A stretch of DNA of 64,000 bases from Notoacmeibacter ruber (GTDB lineage Bacteria > Pseudomonadota > Alphaproteobacteria > Rhizobiales > Rhizobiaceae). Shown here piece by piece: positions 45,706-56,162 of this stretch. How positions within the stretch are numbered: position 1 is the first letter of the stretch; each line of letters begins with the position of its first letter. The position numbers were made by a program, and so were the translations under genes. The DNA lies in assembly GCF_003668555.1 (NCBI RefSeq), contig NZ_RCWN01000001.1:496001-560000 (forward strand), in the 5' to 3' direction. The notes under the pieces were generated by a model that did no database searches, was not told the DNA's origin, and saw nothing but the letters and a program-made list of their open reading frames with translations.

Positions 45706-47214
45706 ATGAAATCCGACCTCGTCATCGTCTATCACCGCCAGCCTTACGAGGAGGTGGAGCACGAAGACGGCACGGTGGAACTGGTCGAGAACAAGAGCCC
45801 CAACGGCATCGTGCCGACCCTCAAGGGCTTTCTCGGGCGGGCGGAGCATGCCTCTTGGGTTGCCTGGAAATATGCCGACGACCCGGTCAATCCGCAGTTC
45901 GAAAGAACGGTCGAGATCAGCGACACCTACGGCGACTACAGCGTGACGCGCCTGCCATTGACCCGCAATCAGGTCGCAAGTTTCTATCATATCTCATCGA
46001 AGGAAGCCTTCTGGCCGATCCTGCACGGCTTCAAGGAACGCTATAATTACGATCCGGTCGACTGGCCGACCTTCCGGGAGGTGAACTGGGCCTTTGCCGA
46101 AGCTGCGGCCGAGGAGGCCTCGGATGAGGCGGTGATCTGGGTCCATGACTATAATCTCTGGCTCGTGCCGGCCTACATCCGCCGCCTCAAGCCGAATGCC
46201 AAGATTGCTTTCTTCCACCACACGCCGTTCCCCGCGCCGGATATGTTCAACGTCCTGCCGTGGCGCGAGGAGATCATACGCAGCCTTCTGGAATGCGATG
46301 CCGTCGGTTTTCACATCCCGCGCTATGCGCGAAACTTCCTGGCGTGCTGCCGCTCGCAGACCAGCGCCCGGACGGCGGAGGAGCGGGCAACGGAGCCTGC
46401 GCTGGTGAAGAAGGATTCCACCGCGCTTTCGGAGCGGGTGACGCCGGTTTCGATCGAGTTCAAGGGACGTAAGGTGCTCGTCGACGTCAATCCGGTCGGC
46501 GTCAATTACGATTACATCACCGAACTCTCCCAGCGCGACGAAGTCCAGGAGAAGGTCGCCGAGATCAAGGAGAGCCTCGGCGATTGCAAGCTGGTCGTGT
46601 CCATCTCTCGAACGGATTATACCAAGGGCAATATCGAACAGCTCGAAACCTTCGAACGGTTTCTCCGCGATCGGCCGGAATGGCGGGGCAGGGTCCGGCT
46701 GATGCTTGTTTCGGTGGCGTCGAACCGCAACATGGCGGCGTATGAGGAAATTCAGAACCGGATTGAGGAATTGACCGGCCGCATCAACGGCACCTTCGGC
46801 AATTTCGAGTGGCAGCCGGTTTCACTCATGTCGACCGCCATCCCGCTGGAGGATCTCGTCGCCTATTACCGCGCGGCCGATGTGTGCTCCATCACGCCGC
46901 TCGCCGACGGGTTGAACCTTGTCTGTTCGGAATATTGCGTTGCCCAGAGCGAAGAGCAGCCCGGCGTTCTTATCCTCTCGGAATTCGCCGGGGCCGCCGT
47001 ACTTCTCGACGGCGCTATTCCGGTCAATCCGTTCTCTCACCGCTCCATGGACCGTGCGCTTGAACAGGCGCTCTCCATGGGCCCGACCGAACGGGCCGAG
47101 CGCATGAAGAAGCTGAAGGCAAGCGCCGGACGCTTCACGAACGCCAACTGGACAGACAAGGAACTGGAGCTCTTCGAGGCGCTGCGCAACGGCGCCAGCG
47201 AAATCGAGGACTAG
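45706..47214 (+). CDS. ggpS: Glucosylglycerol-phosphate synthase
   Basis: The 502-residue enzyme belongs to glycosyltransferase family 20, like trehalose-6-phosphate synthase, and is expected to transfer glucose from ADP-glucose to glycerol-3-phosphate. Typical segments are WVHDYNLWLVPAYIR (around 146), FFHHTPFPAPDMFNVLPWR (around 172) and ADVCSITPLADGLNLVCSEY (around 390). The length matches cyanobacterial GgpS and exceeds bacterial OtsA slightly. It makes the compatible solute glucosylglycerol with the upstream phosphatase. TPS activity cannot be fully excluded. AGGAG precedes the ATG. Confidence 0.85.
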   Translation: MKSDLVIVYHRQPYEEVEHEDGTVELVENKSPNGIVPTLKGFLGRAEHASWVAWKYADDPVNPQFERTVEISDTYGDYSVTRLPLTRNQVASFYHISSKEAFWPILHGFKERYNYDPVDWPTFREVNWAFAEAAAEEASDEAVIWVHDYNLWLVPAYIRRLKPNAKIAFFHHTPFPAPDMFNVLPWREEIIRSLLECDAVGFHIPRYARNFLACCRSQTSARTAEERATEPALVKKDSTALSERVTPVSIEFKGRKVLVDVNPVGVNYDYITELSQRDEVQEKVAEIKESLGDCKLVVSISRTDYTKGNIEQLETFERFLRDRPEWRGRVRLMLVSVASNRNMAAYEEIQNRIEELTGRINGTFGNFEWQPVSLMSTAIPLEDLVAYYRAADVCSITPLADGLNLVCSEYCVAQSEEQPGVLILSEFAGAAVLLDGAIPVNPFSHRSMDRALEQALSMGPTERAERMKKLKASAGRFTNANWTDKELELFEALRNGASEIED

Positions 47215-48011
47215 CGCACCACGACCTTCGTTCCGACGCCAACCTTGGTGTAGAGGTCGACCACGTCTTCATTGCGCATGCGAATGCAGCCGGAGGAGAC
47301 GTTCTGACCGATCGTCCATGGCGCGTTGGTTCCGTGAATACGATAGAGAGTGGAGCCGAGATAAAGCGCCCGAGCGCCGAGCGGGTTTGAGGGGCCGCCG
47401 GCCATCCAGACCGGCAGTTCGCGGCCTTTCTTTCGCTCGCGCGCAATCATCTCCGCCGGCGGGCGCCATTCCGGCCATTCCTTCTTGCGGCTGATCTTGT
47501 GCGTTCCGCTCCATTCGAAGCCCGGCTTGCTGACGCCGACGCCGTAGCGCTTGGCCTTGCCGCCGCTCATGACGAGATAGAGAAAGCGGTTCGAGGTATT
47601 GATCTCGATCGTGCCGGGGGCCTGACTGCCAGGATAATCGACTATTTGAGGCAGATAGCGTGGGTCCATGGCGCGTTTGGCGGGCGGCACCGATGCCGCT
47701 GCGATGGAAGAGCGCTGCGCTGGGACGGCAAGCGCCGTCTGCCGCTCATAGAGACGATCCGGCTGACGCGGGGCAGCGCGGCGTGTTGGCACCGGCAGCG
47801 CCCGGCGGGACGGAGCGGGCCGCATGACATAGCCGCGCGCACGGCCTGCGGAGCGGCCCGGCAGGGCACGAGGCTGCAACTGCATGATCCAGGGTTCGGC
47901 GACCGCGCGACTGACCTTGACCGGTTGCTGGGCATAGGCTCCGCCTGATTGCAGCGTTGCTGCCAATGCGAGGGAAGCGATCAGGGCTGACAGTCTGAAC
48001 GATTTGAACAT
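47211..48011 (-). CDS. L,D-transpeptidase (ErfK/YbiS/YhnG)
   Basis: The 266-residue protein has a signal peptide (ALIASLALAATLQSGGAYA) and a linker of about 100 residues rich in Pro, Arg and Ala. The C-terminal YkuD domain ends with RIHGTNAPWTIGQ and SSGCIRMRNEDVVDLY, where the Cys is the nucleophile and the His lies 16 residues before it. It crosslinks peptidoglycan or attaches outer-membrane proteins in the periplasm. Its stop overlaps the ggpS stop (4 bases). Confidence 0.9.
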   Translation of the reverse strand: MFKSFRLSALIASLALAATLQSGGAYAQQPVKVSRAVAEPWIMQLQPRALPGRSAGRARGYVMRPAPSRRALPVPTRRAAPRQPDRLYERQTALAVPAQRSSIAAASVPPAKRAMDPRYLPQIVDYPGSQAPGTIEINTSNRFLYLVMSGGKAKRYGVGVSKPGFEWSGTHKISRKKEWPEWRPPAEMIARERKKGRELPVWMAGGPSNPLGARALYLGSTLYRIHGTNAPWTIGQNVSSGCIRMRNEDVVDLYTKVGVGTKVVVR

Positions 48012-48261
48012 ACGCAACTCTTCAACATCATGGCGAGCGGCAAAGGGCCGTTCGCCGGCGCTCCCGAACCGGGGCGCGGGTTTCCGTGCTATGAGGGTGA
48101 TCGTCGGACCGAGTCGAACCGGTTAAAAACACTGCCTAAAATATGAAATATCGAGGAAAGCGCTGCGAAGGGTTAGGGCCTGCTTTCCAAAAACGGTAAA
48201 GACAGTCTGAAGCCGGATCGGCTGTTTCAGAACGGTACAGATTGAGCGAACGGGAGTCTTC

Positions 48262-48903
48262 ATGCCGGAGAATGGTCTGCGAAAGGGAGAGGACGGCGTC
48301 TGTCGCTGCGCATGGGTCGGCGACGATCCGCTTTACAGGCGCTATCATGATGAGGAGTGGGGCCGCCCGGTCGGCGATGATGACCGTCTGTTCGAAAAAA
48401 TCGTGCTGGAAGGCTTTCAGTCGGGGCTCTCCTGGCTGACGATCCTGAAGAAGAGAGAGAATTTCCGTGCTGCCTTCGCAGGTTTTCAGCCGAAGAAGGT
48501 CGCCGGGTTTGGCGAGGACGACGTGCAGCGGCTGCTGTCCGACGCCGGCATCGTCCGTCATCAGGGTAAGATCCGCTCTGCCATCAACAACGCGCAACGT
48601 GCGCTGGAACTTCAGCAGGAGGCCGGCAGCCTGGCAGCGTTTTTCTGGTCGTTCGAACCGCCGCAGGACGAGCGCCCCGAACCCGTGACATGGGACGCGC
48701 TGGTCGCCAACCCGTCCACGCCGACCTCCAAAAGACTGGCAAAAGAGTTGAAAAAGCGCGGCTGGAGTTTCGTCGGCCCGACCACGGCATATGCCTTCAT
48801 GCAGGCGATGGGGCTGGTCAACGACCATATTGAGGGCTGCGATACGCGGCAGCAATGTGCCGACGCGCGAGCGCAATTCTCTTCGCCGGCTGCGGTCGGA
48901 TGA
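48262..48903 (+). CDS. tag: DNA-3-methyladenine glycosylase I
   Basis: The 213-residue enzyme excises 3-methyladenine from DNA. CRCAWVGDDPLYRRYHDEEW near residue 15 and FMQAMGLVNDHIEGC near residue 178 supply the zinc ligands (two Cys, two His) characteristic of Tag. GGGAG lies 8 bases before ATG 48262. The 250 bases upstream hold no gene. Confidence 0.93.
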   Translation: MPENGLRKGEDGVCRCAWVGDDPLYRRYHDEEWGRPVGDDDRLFEKIVLEGFQSGLSWLTILKKRENFRAAFAGFQPKKVAGFGEDDVQRLLSDAGIVRHQGKIRSAINNAQRALELQQEAGSLAAFFWSFEPPQDERPEPVTWDALVANPSTPTSKRLAKELKKRGWSFVGPTTAYAFMQAMGLVNDHIEGCDTRQQCADARAQFSSPAAVG

Positions 48904-49028
48904 ACGGCAGATGAATGGGCTGTTCCGATCGCGTGCAGGAATGAGCTGTTAAGAATTCCTTCACAGGCGGTTGATCCGCCACCCGGCTTGCCGATGTGCC
49001 GAAACAGGTCATCATCAGGGCGAAGCAG

Positions 49029-49053
49029 GGAACTCCGCCTCTCTCAGTTCGTT
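49029..49053 (+). promoter_or_regulatory. EcfG-type (general stress) promoter
   Basis: GGAAC (49029-49033), a 16-base spacer and CGTT (49050-49053) match the EcfG consensus exactly, 38 bases before the BA14K gene start. Confidence 0.65.
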
Positions 49054-49090
49054 ACGCAAAAAGAGGGGCACGCTCTATGAGGAGAGAAGA

Positions 49091-49549
49091 ATGAAGAAAT
49101 TTCTCACGGCGGTATCCCTGTCGGCAGCGATGGCGTTCACTCCCATCGCTACTGCGATGGCCGCTCCGATTTCGGTGCCGACGCAGCCCAAGCTGACCGT
49201 CAGCCAGGATGTGGAACAGGTTCGTCACCGCCACCACCGGCGCGGTTTCTACCGCTATAATCGTGGCTATTACTACAATGGCCACCGTGGTTATCGTCAT
49301 CGCCCGGGCCGGCACTATCGCCGTTACAACGACTTCTGGTTCCCGCTGGCTGCCTTCGGGATCGGTGCCGCGATAACGTCTCAGCCGCGCGTGATCTATC
49401 GGGATGCGCCGCGTCGTCATTACCGCAGCGGTTATTCCCGGGCTCACTATCGCTGGTGCGATAATCGTTACCGGTCCTACCGGGCCTCGGACAACACGTT
49501 CCAGCCCTATAACGGTCCCCGTCGTCAGTGCTATTCGCCCTACGATTGA
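49091..49549 (+). CDS. BA14K family protein
   Basis: The 152-residue protein has a signal peptide ([20 protein letters not shown]) and a His/Arg/Tyr-rich middle ([19 protein letters not shown]). The C-terminus [19 protein letters not shown] and [14 protein letters not shown] is the BA14K signature with a Cys pair. The family is known from Brucella as an immunoreactive, lectin-like envelope protein. GGAGAGAAGA precedes ATG 49091. It has an EcfG promoter and a terminator, so it forms its own unit. Confidence 0.88.
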   Translation: MKKFLTAVSLSAAMAFTPIATAMAAPISVPTQPKLTVSQDVEQVRHRHHRRGFYRYNRGYYYNGHRGYRHRPGRHYRRYNDFWFPLAAFGIGAAITSQPRVIYRDAPRRHYRSGYSRAHYRWCDNRYRSYRASDNTFQPYNGPRRQCYSPYD

Positions 49550-49568
49550 TCCGTAAAGCCTGAAACAG

Positions 49569-49599
49569 AAAAGCCCCGCCAGATCGGCGGGGCTTTTTT
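49569..49599 (+). terminator. Terminator after BA14K gene
   Basis: AAAAGCCCCGCC / GGCGGGGCTTTTTT with a loop of about 5 bases, 20 bases after the stop codon. Confidence 0.88.
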
Positions 49600-49712
49600 C
49601 ATGGCCGGAACGCAGCGTCCTCCGCCTTGCCGTCCATGGGCCTTTTCGCTAGGGGGAAGGCGCGCCTGCGCGGCGTCCCGAACATTCACGTCCGACCCGT
49701 TAAGTGATCCCC

Positions 49713-51368
49713 ATGGCCGAGAAGAAAAAGAAGAAGCCCGCCAGACTGAAGGCGCGCCTGCCGCGCGGTTTTGTCGACCGCTCGCCGGACGATATTCGTG
49801 CCACGGACCGGATGATGGCCGCTATCAAGCGGGTCTATGAGAGCTATGGCTTTCAGCCGGTCGAAACGCCGATGTTCGAATATACCGATGCGCTCGGCAA
49901 GTTCCTGCCCGATCAGGACCGGCCAAACGAAGGCGTCTTTTCGCTGCAGGACGATGACGAGCAGTGGATGAGTCTGCGCTACGACCTCACCGCGCCGCTC
50001 GCCCGCCATGTGGCCGAGAACTTTCAGGAATTGAACCTGCCTTACCGCACCTATCGCGCCGGCTGGGTCTTCCGTAATGAAAAGCCCGGCCCCGGCCGCT
50101 TCCGCCAGTTCATGCAGTTCGATGCCGATGTGGTCGGCGCGCCAAGCGTCCAGACCGACGCCGAAATGTGCATGATGATGGCCGATACGATGGAAGCGCT
50201 CGGCATTCCGCGCGGGCAATACGTCATCCGCGTCAACAACCGCAAAGTGCTGGATGGTGTGATGGAGGCCATTGGCCTCGGTGGGGACGAAAATGCAGGC
50301 CGCCGCCTGACCGTTCTTCGCGCCATCGACAAGCTGGATCGCCTCGGCATTGAAGGCGTCCGCCAGCTTCTCGGTGAAGGTCGCTGGGACGGCGGCAAGG
50401 AAGGCGAGGGCGATTTCACGCCGGGCGCGGGGTTGGATGAAAGGCAGATTAATAGCTTAGATCGCTGGCTTGGCGTCGGGGCTCATTCAGCGAGCGTAGG
50501 TTATCAAACGCCACCTCGAACTGCAGCCAGCAGCGATCACCGCATCAAAAATGAAGGTTCTGAAAATCCATTCTATCCCTATTCGCCTTTACAACTCGAC
50601 TGGATGAGCGAACTTTTTGAAGATGACTTAGCTGTTTCAGCAGCTTTGTCCGACCTCAAGGCGATGCAGGAAATATTCCAATCATCTGGTTATGGGACGA
50701 AGCGGATCATCGTAGACCCCTCCGTCGTCCGTGGCCTTGAATACTACACAGGCCCTGTCTACGAAGCGGAACTCCTCTTCGATGTGACTAACGAAAAGGG
50801 CGAGAAGGTACAGTTCGGCTCGGTCGGCGGTGGCGGGCGCTATGACGGGCTCGTCAAGCGTTTCACCGGTCAGGACGTGCCGGCAACCGGCTTTTCCATC
50901 GGCGTCTCGCGCCTGATGACCGCGCTCAAGAACCTCGACAAGCTGCCGGATATGGGCAGCGACGCGCCGGTTCTCGTGACCGTAATGGATAAGGGGCGCA
51001 TCGGCGACTATGCCGCCATGACCAAGGCCCTGCGCGACGGGCTGAATGCCGGGCGGCGCGGCCACAACATCGTGGCGGTCGAGATGTATCAGGGCAACCC
51101 CAACAAGTTCGGCAAGCAGTTGCAATATGCCGATCGGCGCGGCTGCCCGCTTGCTATCATCCAAGGCAGCGACGAGATGGAGCGCGGCATCGTGCAGGTG
51201 AAGGACCTGATCGAGGGCCGCAAGCAGGCCGCGGCCATTGAAAGCAATGAGGAGTGGCGGGAAGCCCGCCCCGGCCAGTTTGAGGTGGACGTCTCCGATG
51301 GTTACGACAAGCTTATCGAGGCGATCCGTGATCGGCTCGCCGAACACGCGTCCGAGCGCGCAGGCTGA
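49713..51368 (+). CDS. hisS: Histidyl-tRNA synthetase with an unusual AT-rich internal segment
   Basis: The 551-residue class II synthetase charges tRNA-His. Motif 2-like [21 protein letters not shown] (interrupted by conserved changes, near residue 115-135), the histidine motifs [13 protein letters not shown] and [13 protein letters not shown], and the anticodon-binding C-terminus are intact. Residues about 241-336 (50432-50720) differ: AT-rich codons, three TTA leucine codons and a divergent sequence ([25 protein letters not shown]), making the protein about 40 residues longer than typical Rhizobiales HisS (roughly 500 residues). The frame is open throughout. It is first in hisS-hisZ-hisG. 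Confidence 0.95.
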   Translation: MAEKKKKKPARLKARLPRGFVDRSPDDIRATDRMMAAIKRVYESYGFQPVETPMFEYTDALGKFLPDQDRPNEGVFSLQDDDEQWMSLRYDLTAPLARHVAENFQELNLPYRTYRAGWVFRNEKPGPGRFRQFMQFDADVVGAPSVQTDAEMCMMMADTMEALGIPRGQYVIRVNNRKVLDGVMEAIGLGGDENAGRRLTVLRAIDKLDRLGIEGVRQLLGEGRWDGGKEGEGDFTPGAGLDERQINSLDRWLGVGAHSASVGYQTPPRTAASSDHRIKNEGSENPFYPYSPLQLDWMSELFEDDLAVSAALSDLKAMQEIFQSSGYGTKRIIVDPSVVRGLEYYTGPVYEAELLFDVTNEKGEKVQFGSVGGGGRYDGLVKRFTGQDVPATGFSIGVSRLMTALKNLDKLPDMGSDAPVLVTVMDKGRIGDYAAMTKALRDGLNAGRRGHNIVAVEMYQGNPNKFGKQLQYADRRGCPLAIIQGSDEMERGIVQVKDLIEGRKQAAAIESNEEWREARPGQFEVDVSDGYDKLIEAIRDRLAEHASERAG

Positions 51369-51383
51369 GCGGAGCGGGACGGC

Positions 51384-52502
51384 ATGGCTTTACGGCAGAT
51401 GTTGAGCGCCGCAGAGGCGTTTCTCGAGGAGGCTGGCGCGCAGCGCACCGTGCTGCCGGTCATCCAGCCGGCGGACCCGTTTCTGGACATGGCCGGCGAG
51501 GATCTGCGCCGCCGCATCTTCCTGACGGAAAGCGAGACGGGGCAGGCGCTCTGTCTGCGGCCGGAATTCACCATACCTGTCTGCCTCAAACATTTGCAGG
51601 AGCGGCCGCCGGAGCCGATCCGCTACGGTCTTTGCGCGCAGGTCTTCCGCCAGCATCGCGATGGCGACAGCGAGTTCTTTCAGGCCGGTATTGAGGATCT
51701 CGGCACCGAAGACTGGATCGCTGCCGATGCCCGTGCTCTGGCCGATGCGGCGGGCCTCGTGGCGCGGCTTCGCGGCAGCGATGAGGGCCTTGTCGCGACC
51801 CTTGGCGATCAGGCGGTTTTTGCCGCCATTCTGGAAGCGCTCGGCCTGCCGGAAGGGTGGCAGATGCGTCTCCTTCGCGCTTTCGGTCAGCCGAACGCGC
51901 TTGCAAACGCGCTGGCGGTCCTGTCTGGCCGTGAAAAGGCTGCCGTGACGGAGGATGACCGCGTCGCTCAATTGCTTCAGTCTGGCGACGATGAAGCGCT
52001 GCTTGCTCATGTCGAAGCCTCGATGGCAAGCTCCGGCATATCACCCACGGCGGGGCGTCGGCCCAAAGAGATTGTCGCCCGCCTGAAGGAGCGCGCTGCA
52101 CTGTCCGCCACTCGCTTGCCGGATGACGCGCTGGCCGCGCTCGAAGCGTTCATCGCACTCCGCGTGCCGCTTGCCGAAGCGGGTCGGGCGCTCAGCGCCT
52201 TTGAAGCCGAGGCCGGGATCAACGTTACCGAGCGGATTGAACTCTTCGCCGCAAGGATAGAGGCGATCCGGCTGGCGGGACTCGATCTGGACCGGATCAC
52301 CTACGATGCGGCCTTCGGTCGTCCGCTCGATTATTACACCGGCCTCGTTTTCGAGATCGGGCTCGAAGGCCACGCCAAGCCTCTTGCGGTCGGCGGCAGA
52401 TACGATCGGCTTCTGACGCTTCTTGGCGCGGATCGAACGATTCCCGGTGTCGGCTTCGTCGCCTGGCTGGACCGGATCGAACCGCTGGAGGCAGGCCGAT
52501 GA
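51384..52502 (+). CDS. hisZ: ATP phosphoribosyltransferase regulatory subunit
   Basis: The 372-residue HisRS paralogue has no anticodon-binding domain and is required with short-form HisG for the first step of histidine synthesis. [14 protein letters not shown] (around residue 58), [15 protein letters not shown] (around 85) and [13 protein letters not shown] show class II catalytic relics. Its end overlaps the hisG start (ATGA). Confidence 0.93.
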   Translation: MALRQMLSAAEAFLEEAGAQRTVLPVIQPADPFLDMAGEDLRRRIFLTESETGQALCLRPEFTIPVCLKHLQERPPEPIRYGLCAQVFRQHRDGDSEFFQAGIEDLGTEDWIAADARALADAAGLVARLRGSDEGLVATLGDQAVFAAILEALGLPEGWQMRLLRAFGQPNALANALAVLSGREKAAVTEDDRVAQLLQSGDDEALLAHVEASMASSGISPTAGRRPKEIVARLKERAALSATRLPDDALAALEAFIALRVPLAEAGRALSAFEAEAGINVTERIELFAARIEAIRLAGLDLDRITYDAAFGRPLDYYTGLVFEIGLEGHAKPLAVGGRYDRLLTLLGADRTIPGVGFVAWLDRIEPLEAGR

Positions 52503-53200
52503 ATGAGACGGTTACGCTCGCATTGCCCTCCAAGGGGCGATTGAAGGAGCAGTCCATCGGCGTTCTTCGCGCTGCCGGTTACGATGTCCGCGAGCCGGAG
52601 GATGCGCGCCAGTATCGCGCGCGGGTCGAGGGCACCGAAGGCCTCGAAATCGCTTTTCTCTCGGCATCCGAAATTGCCCGCGAACTGGGCGCCGGCACGG
52701 TCGATCTGGGCGTGACCGGCGAGGATCTGGTGCGCGAAAGCCTGCCCGCATGGGATGAAAAGGTTTCTATCGAGGCGCGTCTCGGCTTTGGCCGGGCGGA
52801 CGTTATCGTCGCGGTGCCGGATTGCTGGTTCGACGTGCGGACCATGGCGGATCTGGATGACGTCGCTGCGCATTTTCGGGCCGGCCACGGGCGGCGGCTG
52901 CGCATTGCCACGAAATATTGGCGGCTGACGCAGGACTTCTTCTCGCAGCGCCATGGCATTCAGGTCTACCGGATCGTCGAGAGTCTCGGCGCGACGGAGG
53001 GCGCACCCGCCGCCGGCAGCGCCGACGTGATCGTGGATATCACGTCCACCGGTTCGACGCTGCGCGCGAACGATCTGCGGGTCCTGGATGACGGCATTAT
53101 TCTGGAAAGCGAAGCGTGCCTCGTTGCCAATCGCACCGCTCTGGCGGGGGCGAAGGGCGAACGGATGCGGCAGATTGCCGCGTCCGTTCTTTTTGCGTAG
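52499..53200 (+). CDS. hisG: ATP phosphoribosyltransferase, short form
   Basis: The 233-residue enzyme condenses ATP and [21 protein letters not shown] at the N-terminus, [13 protein letters not shown] (around residue 72) and [16 protein letters not shown] (around 175) are the family signatures. The short form, without the C-terminal regulatory domain, needs HisZ, which is encoded just upstream. Confidence 0.95.
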   Translation: MNETVTLALPSKGRLKEQSIGVLRAAGYDVREPEDARQYRARVEGTEGLEIAFLSASEIARELGAGTVDLGVTGEDLVRESLPAWDEKVSIEARLGFGRADVIVAVPDCWFDVRTMADLDDVAAHFRAGHGRRLRIATKYWRLTQDFFSQRHGIQVYRIVESLGATEGAPAAGSADVIVDITSTGSTLRANDLRVLDDGIILESEACLVANRTALAGAKGERMRQIAASVLFA

Positions 53201-53388
53201 CGCCCTGTCGCTCGGCCTCCGGCTTCCGCCGCGCTAAACGTATCTCGGCAGGATGACACGCCGAAAAGGCTGAAAAGGGCGGCCGGCCAAAGCGATAGCC
53301 GACCTTAAGTCTTGGGCTTTCCGTCCGTTTTTCTTTAACGCTTCGCTGGAAGTTTTGGATTTCTGCCGACTTGGGAGCCTTACTCGAA

Positions 53389-56124
53389 ATGTTCGCCTTG
53401 CTTGACCTGCTGAGCCTCCTCCTTCCCCTCCTGGTCATCGCTCTTCTCGTTTCCAACAGAAAGCTCAACAGCAGGGTCAATCGGCTTGAGGCAATTATCG
53501 CCAGCCAGGCCATGTCTGCCGAATCGGAAACCCGCCAGCCAGCAGAGCCCGCCGAACACGCTGGTCCGGAAAGCACAGCCGAGGCGGAGCCTTCTCCCCA
53601 GCCGGAGACCGCGCCGGTATTCGATGAAATCCCCGCCGTAGCCCGAGAAGCAGCCGGGGGAGATTGGCGTCTCGAAGCGATCGCCGCCTCGGGCAAAGAG
53701 GGTGCGGCGTCGAAAGGCGGCGATCGCCAACCGGCGAAGGCCGACTTCTTTGAAACCGTTCGCGGCTGGCTGGCGGAGAACTGGTTCTATGCCGTTTCGG
53801 CTGTTTCTCTTGCGCTCGCCGGCATCTTCGCCGCGCAATACGCAGCGGAGCATGGCATGTTGGCGCCCTCCGTGCGTGTTTCGCTCGCCGGACTTTTCGG
53901 CTTAGCCCTGATCGGTGCGGGCGAAATCATCCGCAGGCGTTTCGGAGATGATAGAAGCGTTGCGACCGCCTATCTGCCATCCGTCTTTTCAGGCGCAGGG
54001 CTGGTGACACTGTTCGGCGCCGTGCTTTCGGCAAGGGCGCTCTACGGATTGATCGGCCCGGAAACCACTCTGGCAGGGCTCGTCGCGGTGGCTGCGCTGG
54101 CTGTCATTCTCGGCTGGTTCTACGGGCCGCTTCTGGCGGCCATCGGGCTGATCGGTGCCACGGCTGCGCCCTTCCTGGTCGGTGGCCGGCCCGGCGCGCC
54201 GTTTGGGCTCTACGGCTATTTCGGTACGCTCAGTCTCGCCGGGCTGGTCATCAATATTCTGCGCAAATGGCGTTTCATCAGCGAGTTATCGCTCTTTCTT
54301 CCCTACGGCGCGGCGATTTTCGTCATGCTCAGCCTGGGCGAGCCGATCGCCTTCTGTATGCTTTCGGTCGTCGTGTCTGTCGCCGCCGTCCTGTTCCTTG
54401 CCGGATCGACGCAGCCGACTATGGCAGGGGACGCATGGTGGACCGTGGTGACGCGGCGGGTCTCGGCGCACGCTACCTACCGGATCTCGGTCATCGATGT
54501 CTTCTGGATCGTCGCCGTGGGCGCCATGTTGATGTCTTCTTTCGTTGAGCCCATGGGCGTCATTGCCGTGGCATTGGCTCTGCTGGTGCTTTTCGCCCTC
54601 TCCTCTGCGTGGTGCCGTACCAGCACAGCCCTGTTTGACCTGCCGCTGATTTCCGCGCTTGGTCTGTTCGCGCTGGCGACGATCCATGCTCCGGCAGGCT
54701 GGCCGCGACTACACGATTTCGAGGGATCAACGGCCTTTTGGGTATTTGCGTCAATCGCCGGTTCGGCGCTGGCAATGTCGGCGATTGCGGCTCTGCGTTC
54801 AGCGCAGGAGGAGGGGCAGGTCGCCCGCGACTGGGCCGTCGGCGCGGCAGCAATCGTTCCTGCCATGGCGACGCTTCTCGAAATTCTATGGACGCCTGCC
54901 AATCAACTCGGCGCAGAGAGCTGGGCTTTCGCCTGTCTGGGCGTTGCCCTCGCCGCGACCGCCCTCGCAAAGATCGCCGACCGGACAGATGGTGACGACC
55001 GCTTCCGCCCCTCGCTGGCCGCGCTCGTCGCGATGACGATGCTGTCTCTGGCGCTGTTCATTCTGCTCACCAAGGCCGCCCTCAGCGTAGCGCTCGCCGT
55101 ACTCGTGCTTGGAGCGGTCGTCTTCGACAACCGCTTCCGCCTCCCACAATTGAAAATCTTTGCCGATGCCGCCGTGGCCGTTCTTGTATACCGTTCGGTC
55201 GTCGATCCGGGAATTGACTGGGCTCTGAAAACGTCCTGGCCCGAATTTATCCTCGCTTACGGGGTTCCGGCAGGAGCGCTGGCCGGCGCGTGGATGGCGG
55301 GCAGGAGCACACTGCGTCCCTTGGAAAAGGCCGTTATCGAGGGCGGTTTTGCCGTACTTGCGGCGACGGGCGTGACGGTCGCGATCATGCGCCTCGTTAA
55401 GGCCTTGTCGCCGAGCGCCGATTCTTTCACGCATTGGAGCCTTGGATTGACGGGCGCTGTCTGGCTGATCGTCGGTTTTGCTTCGCTCCGGACAGCGCTC
55501 TTCGTTGATGAGCCCGCCGAAAGCGGCTTCAGCACTCGTAAACTCACAGTTTGGTTGCGGAAGGCGATTGCTGGCTGGTCGCTCGTTCTGGCCACGGTTT
55601 GTCTGTTATCCGTTCTGACCTTCAACAACCCTCTCGTCACACGGACGGAAGTGATTATCGGCGTCGTGGGATTCAGCTCTCTTCTGCTGGCCTATTTGGT
55701 CCCGGCCCTCGTTCTTGTCGCCGCCGCCCGGCTGATCGAAGGGCTGCCCGATCGCGCCCGCCTGGCGGTCTATCTTGGCGGAGCGGTTCTCGCGGCCACC
55801 TATATCGGCCTTTCCATTGCACAGGCCTGGCGGGGCAATGTTCTGGCCGGGCGGTCTATGAGCGACGGGGAACTCTGGACCTATACCGTGTTCATGCTAT
55901 TGACCGGGGCAGGGCTTCTGATGGCCGCCATCCGCCAGCGGTCCGTGCATTTGCGTTACGCCGCCAATGCCGTTCTGGTCGCGGCGATACTCAAGGTGTT
56001 CTTGGTGGATGCCAGCGACCTGGACGGTCTCGTCCGGGCCGGCTCTTTCCTCGTGCTCGGGCTTGCGCTCGCCGGCCTCGCCTGGATCAATCGGCGTGCT
56101 TCAATGGCTGCGGCATCCGACTGA
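53389..56124 (+). CDS. DUF2339 large membrane protein
   Basis: The 911-residue protein starts with a membrane helix (LLDLLSLLLPLLVIALLVSN), has a predicted cytoplasmic/periplasmic acidic linker of 130 residues, then over 20 membrane helices (ISLALAGIFAAQYAAEHG region onward). It belongs to DUF2339, of unknown function. The frame begins at TTG 53371; ATG 53389 is the more usual start. Downstream DoxX is on the opposite strand. No operon partner is present. Confidence 0.85.
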   Translation: MFALLDLLSLLLPLLVIALLVSNRKLNSRVNRLEAIIASQAMSAESETRQPAEPAEHAGPESTAEAEPSPQPETAPVFDEIPAVAREAAGGDWRLEAIAASGKEGAASKGGDRQPAKADFFETVRGWLAENWFYAVSAVSLALAGIFAAQYAAEHGMLAPSVRVSLAGLFGLALIGAGEIIRRRFGDDRSVATAYLPSVFSGAGLVTLFGAVLSARALYGLIGPETTLAGLVAVAALAVILGWFYGPLLAAIGLIGATAAPFLVGGRPGAPFGLYGYFGTLSLAGLVINILRKWRFISELSLFLPYGAAIFVMLSLGEPIAFCMLSVVVSVAAVLFLAGSTQPTMAGDAWWTVVTRRVSAHATYRISVIDVFWIVAVGAMLMSSFVEPMGVIAVALALLVLFALSSAWCRTSTALFDLPLISALGLFALATIHAPAGWPRLHDFEGSTAFWVFASIAGSALAMSAIAALRSAQEEGQVARDWAVGAAAIVPAMATLLEILWTPANQLGAESWAFACLGVALAATALAKIADRTDGDDRFRPSLAALVAMTMLSLALFILLTKAALSVALAVLVLGAVVFDNRFRLPQLKIFADAAVAVLVYRSVVDPGIDWALKTSWPEFILAYGVPAGALAGAWMAGRSTLRPLEKAVIEGGFAVLAATGVTVAIMRLVKALSPSADSFTHWSLGLTGAVWLIVGFASLRTALFVDEPAESGFSTRKLTVWLRKAIAGWSLVLATVCLLSVLTFNNPLVTRTEVIIGVVGFSSLLLAYLVPALVLVAAARLIEGLPDRARLAVYLGGAVLAATYIGLSIAQAWRGNVLAGRSMSDGELWTYTVFMLLTGAGLLMAAIRQRSVHLRYAANAVLVAAILKVFLVDASDLDGLVRAGSFLVLGLALAGLAWINRRASMAAASD

Positions 56125-56162
56125 ATGACAGACGCCTCAGTCTATGCCCTTTGGATGGAGCG

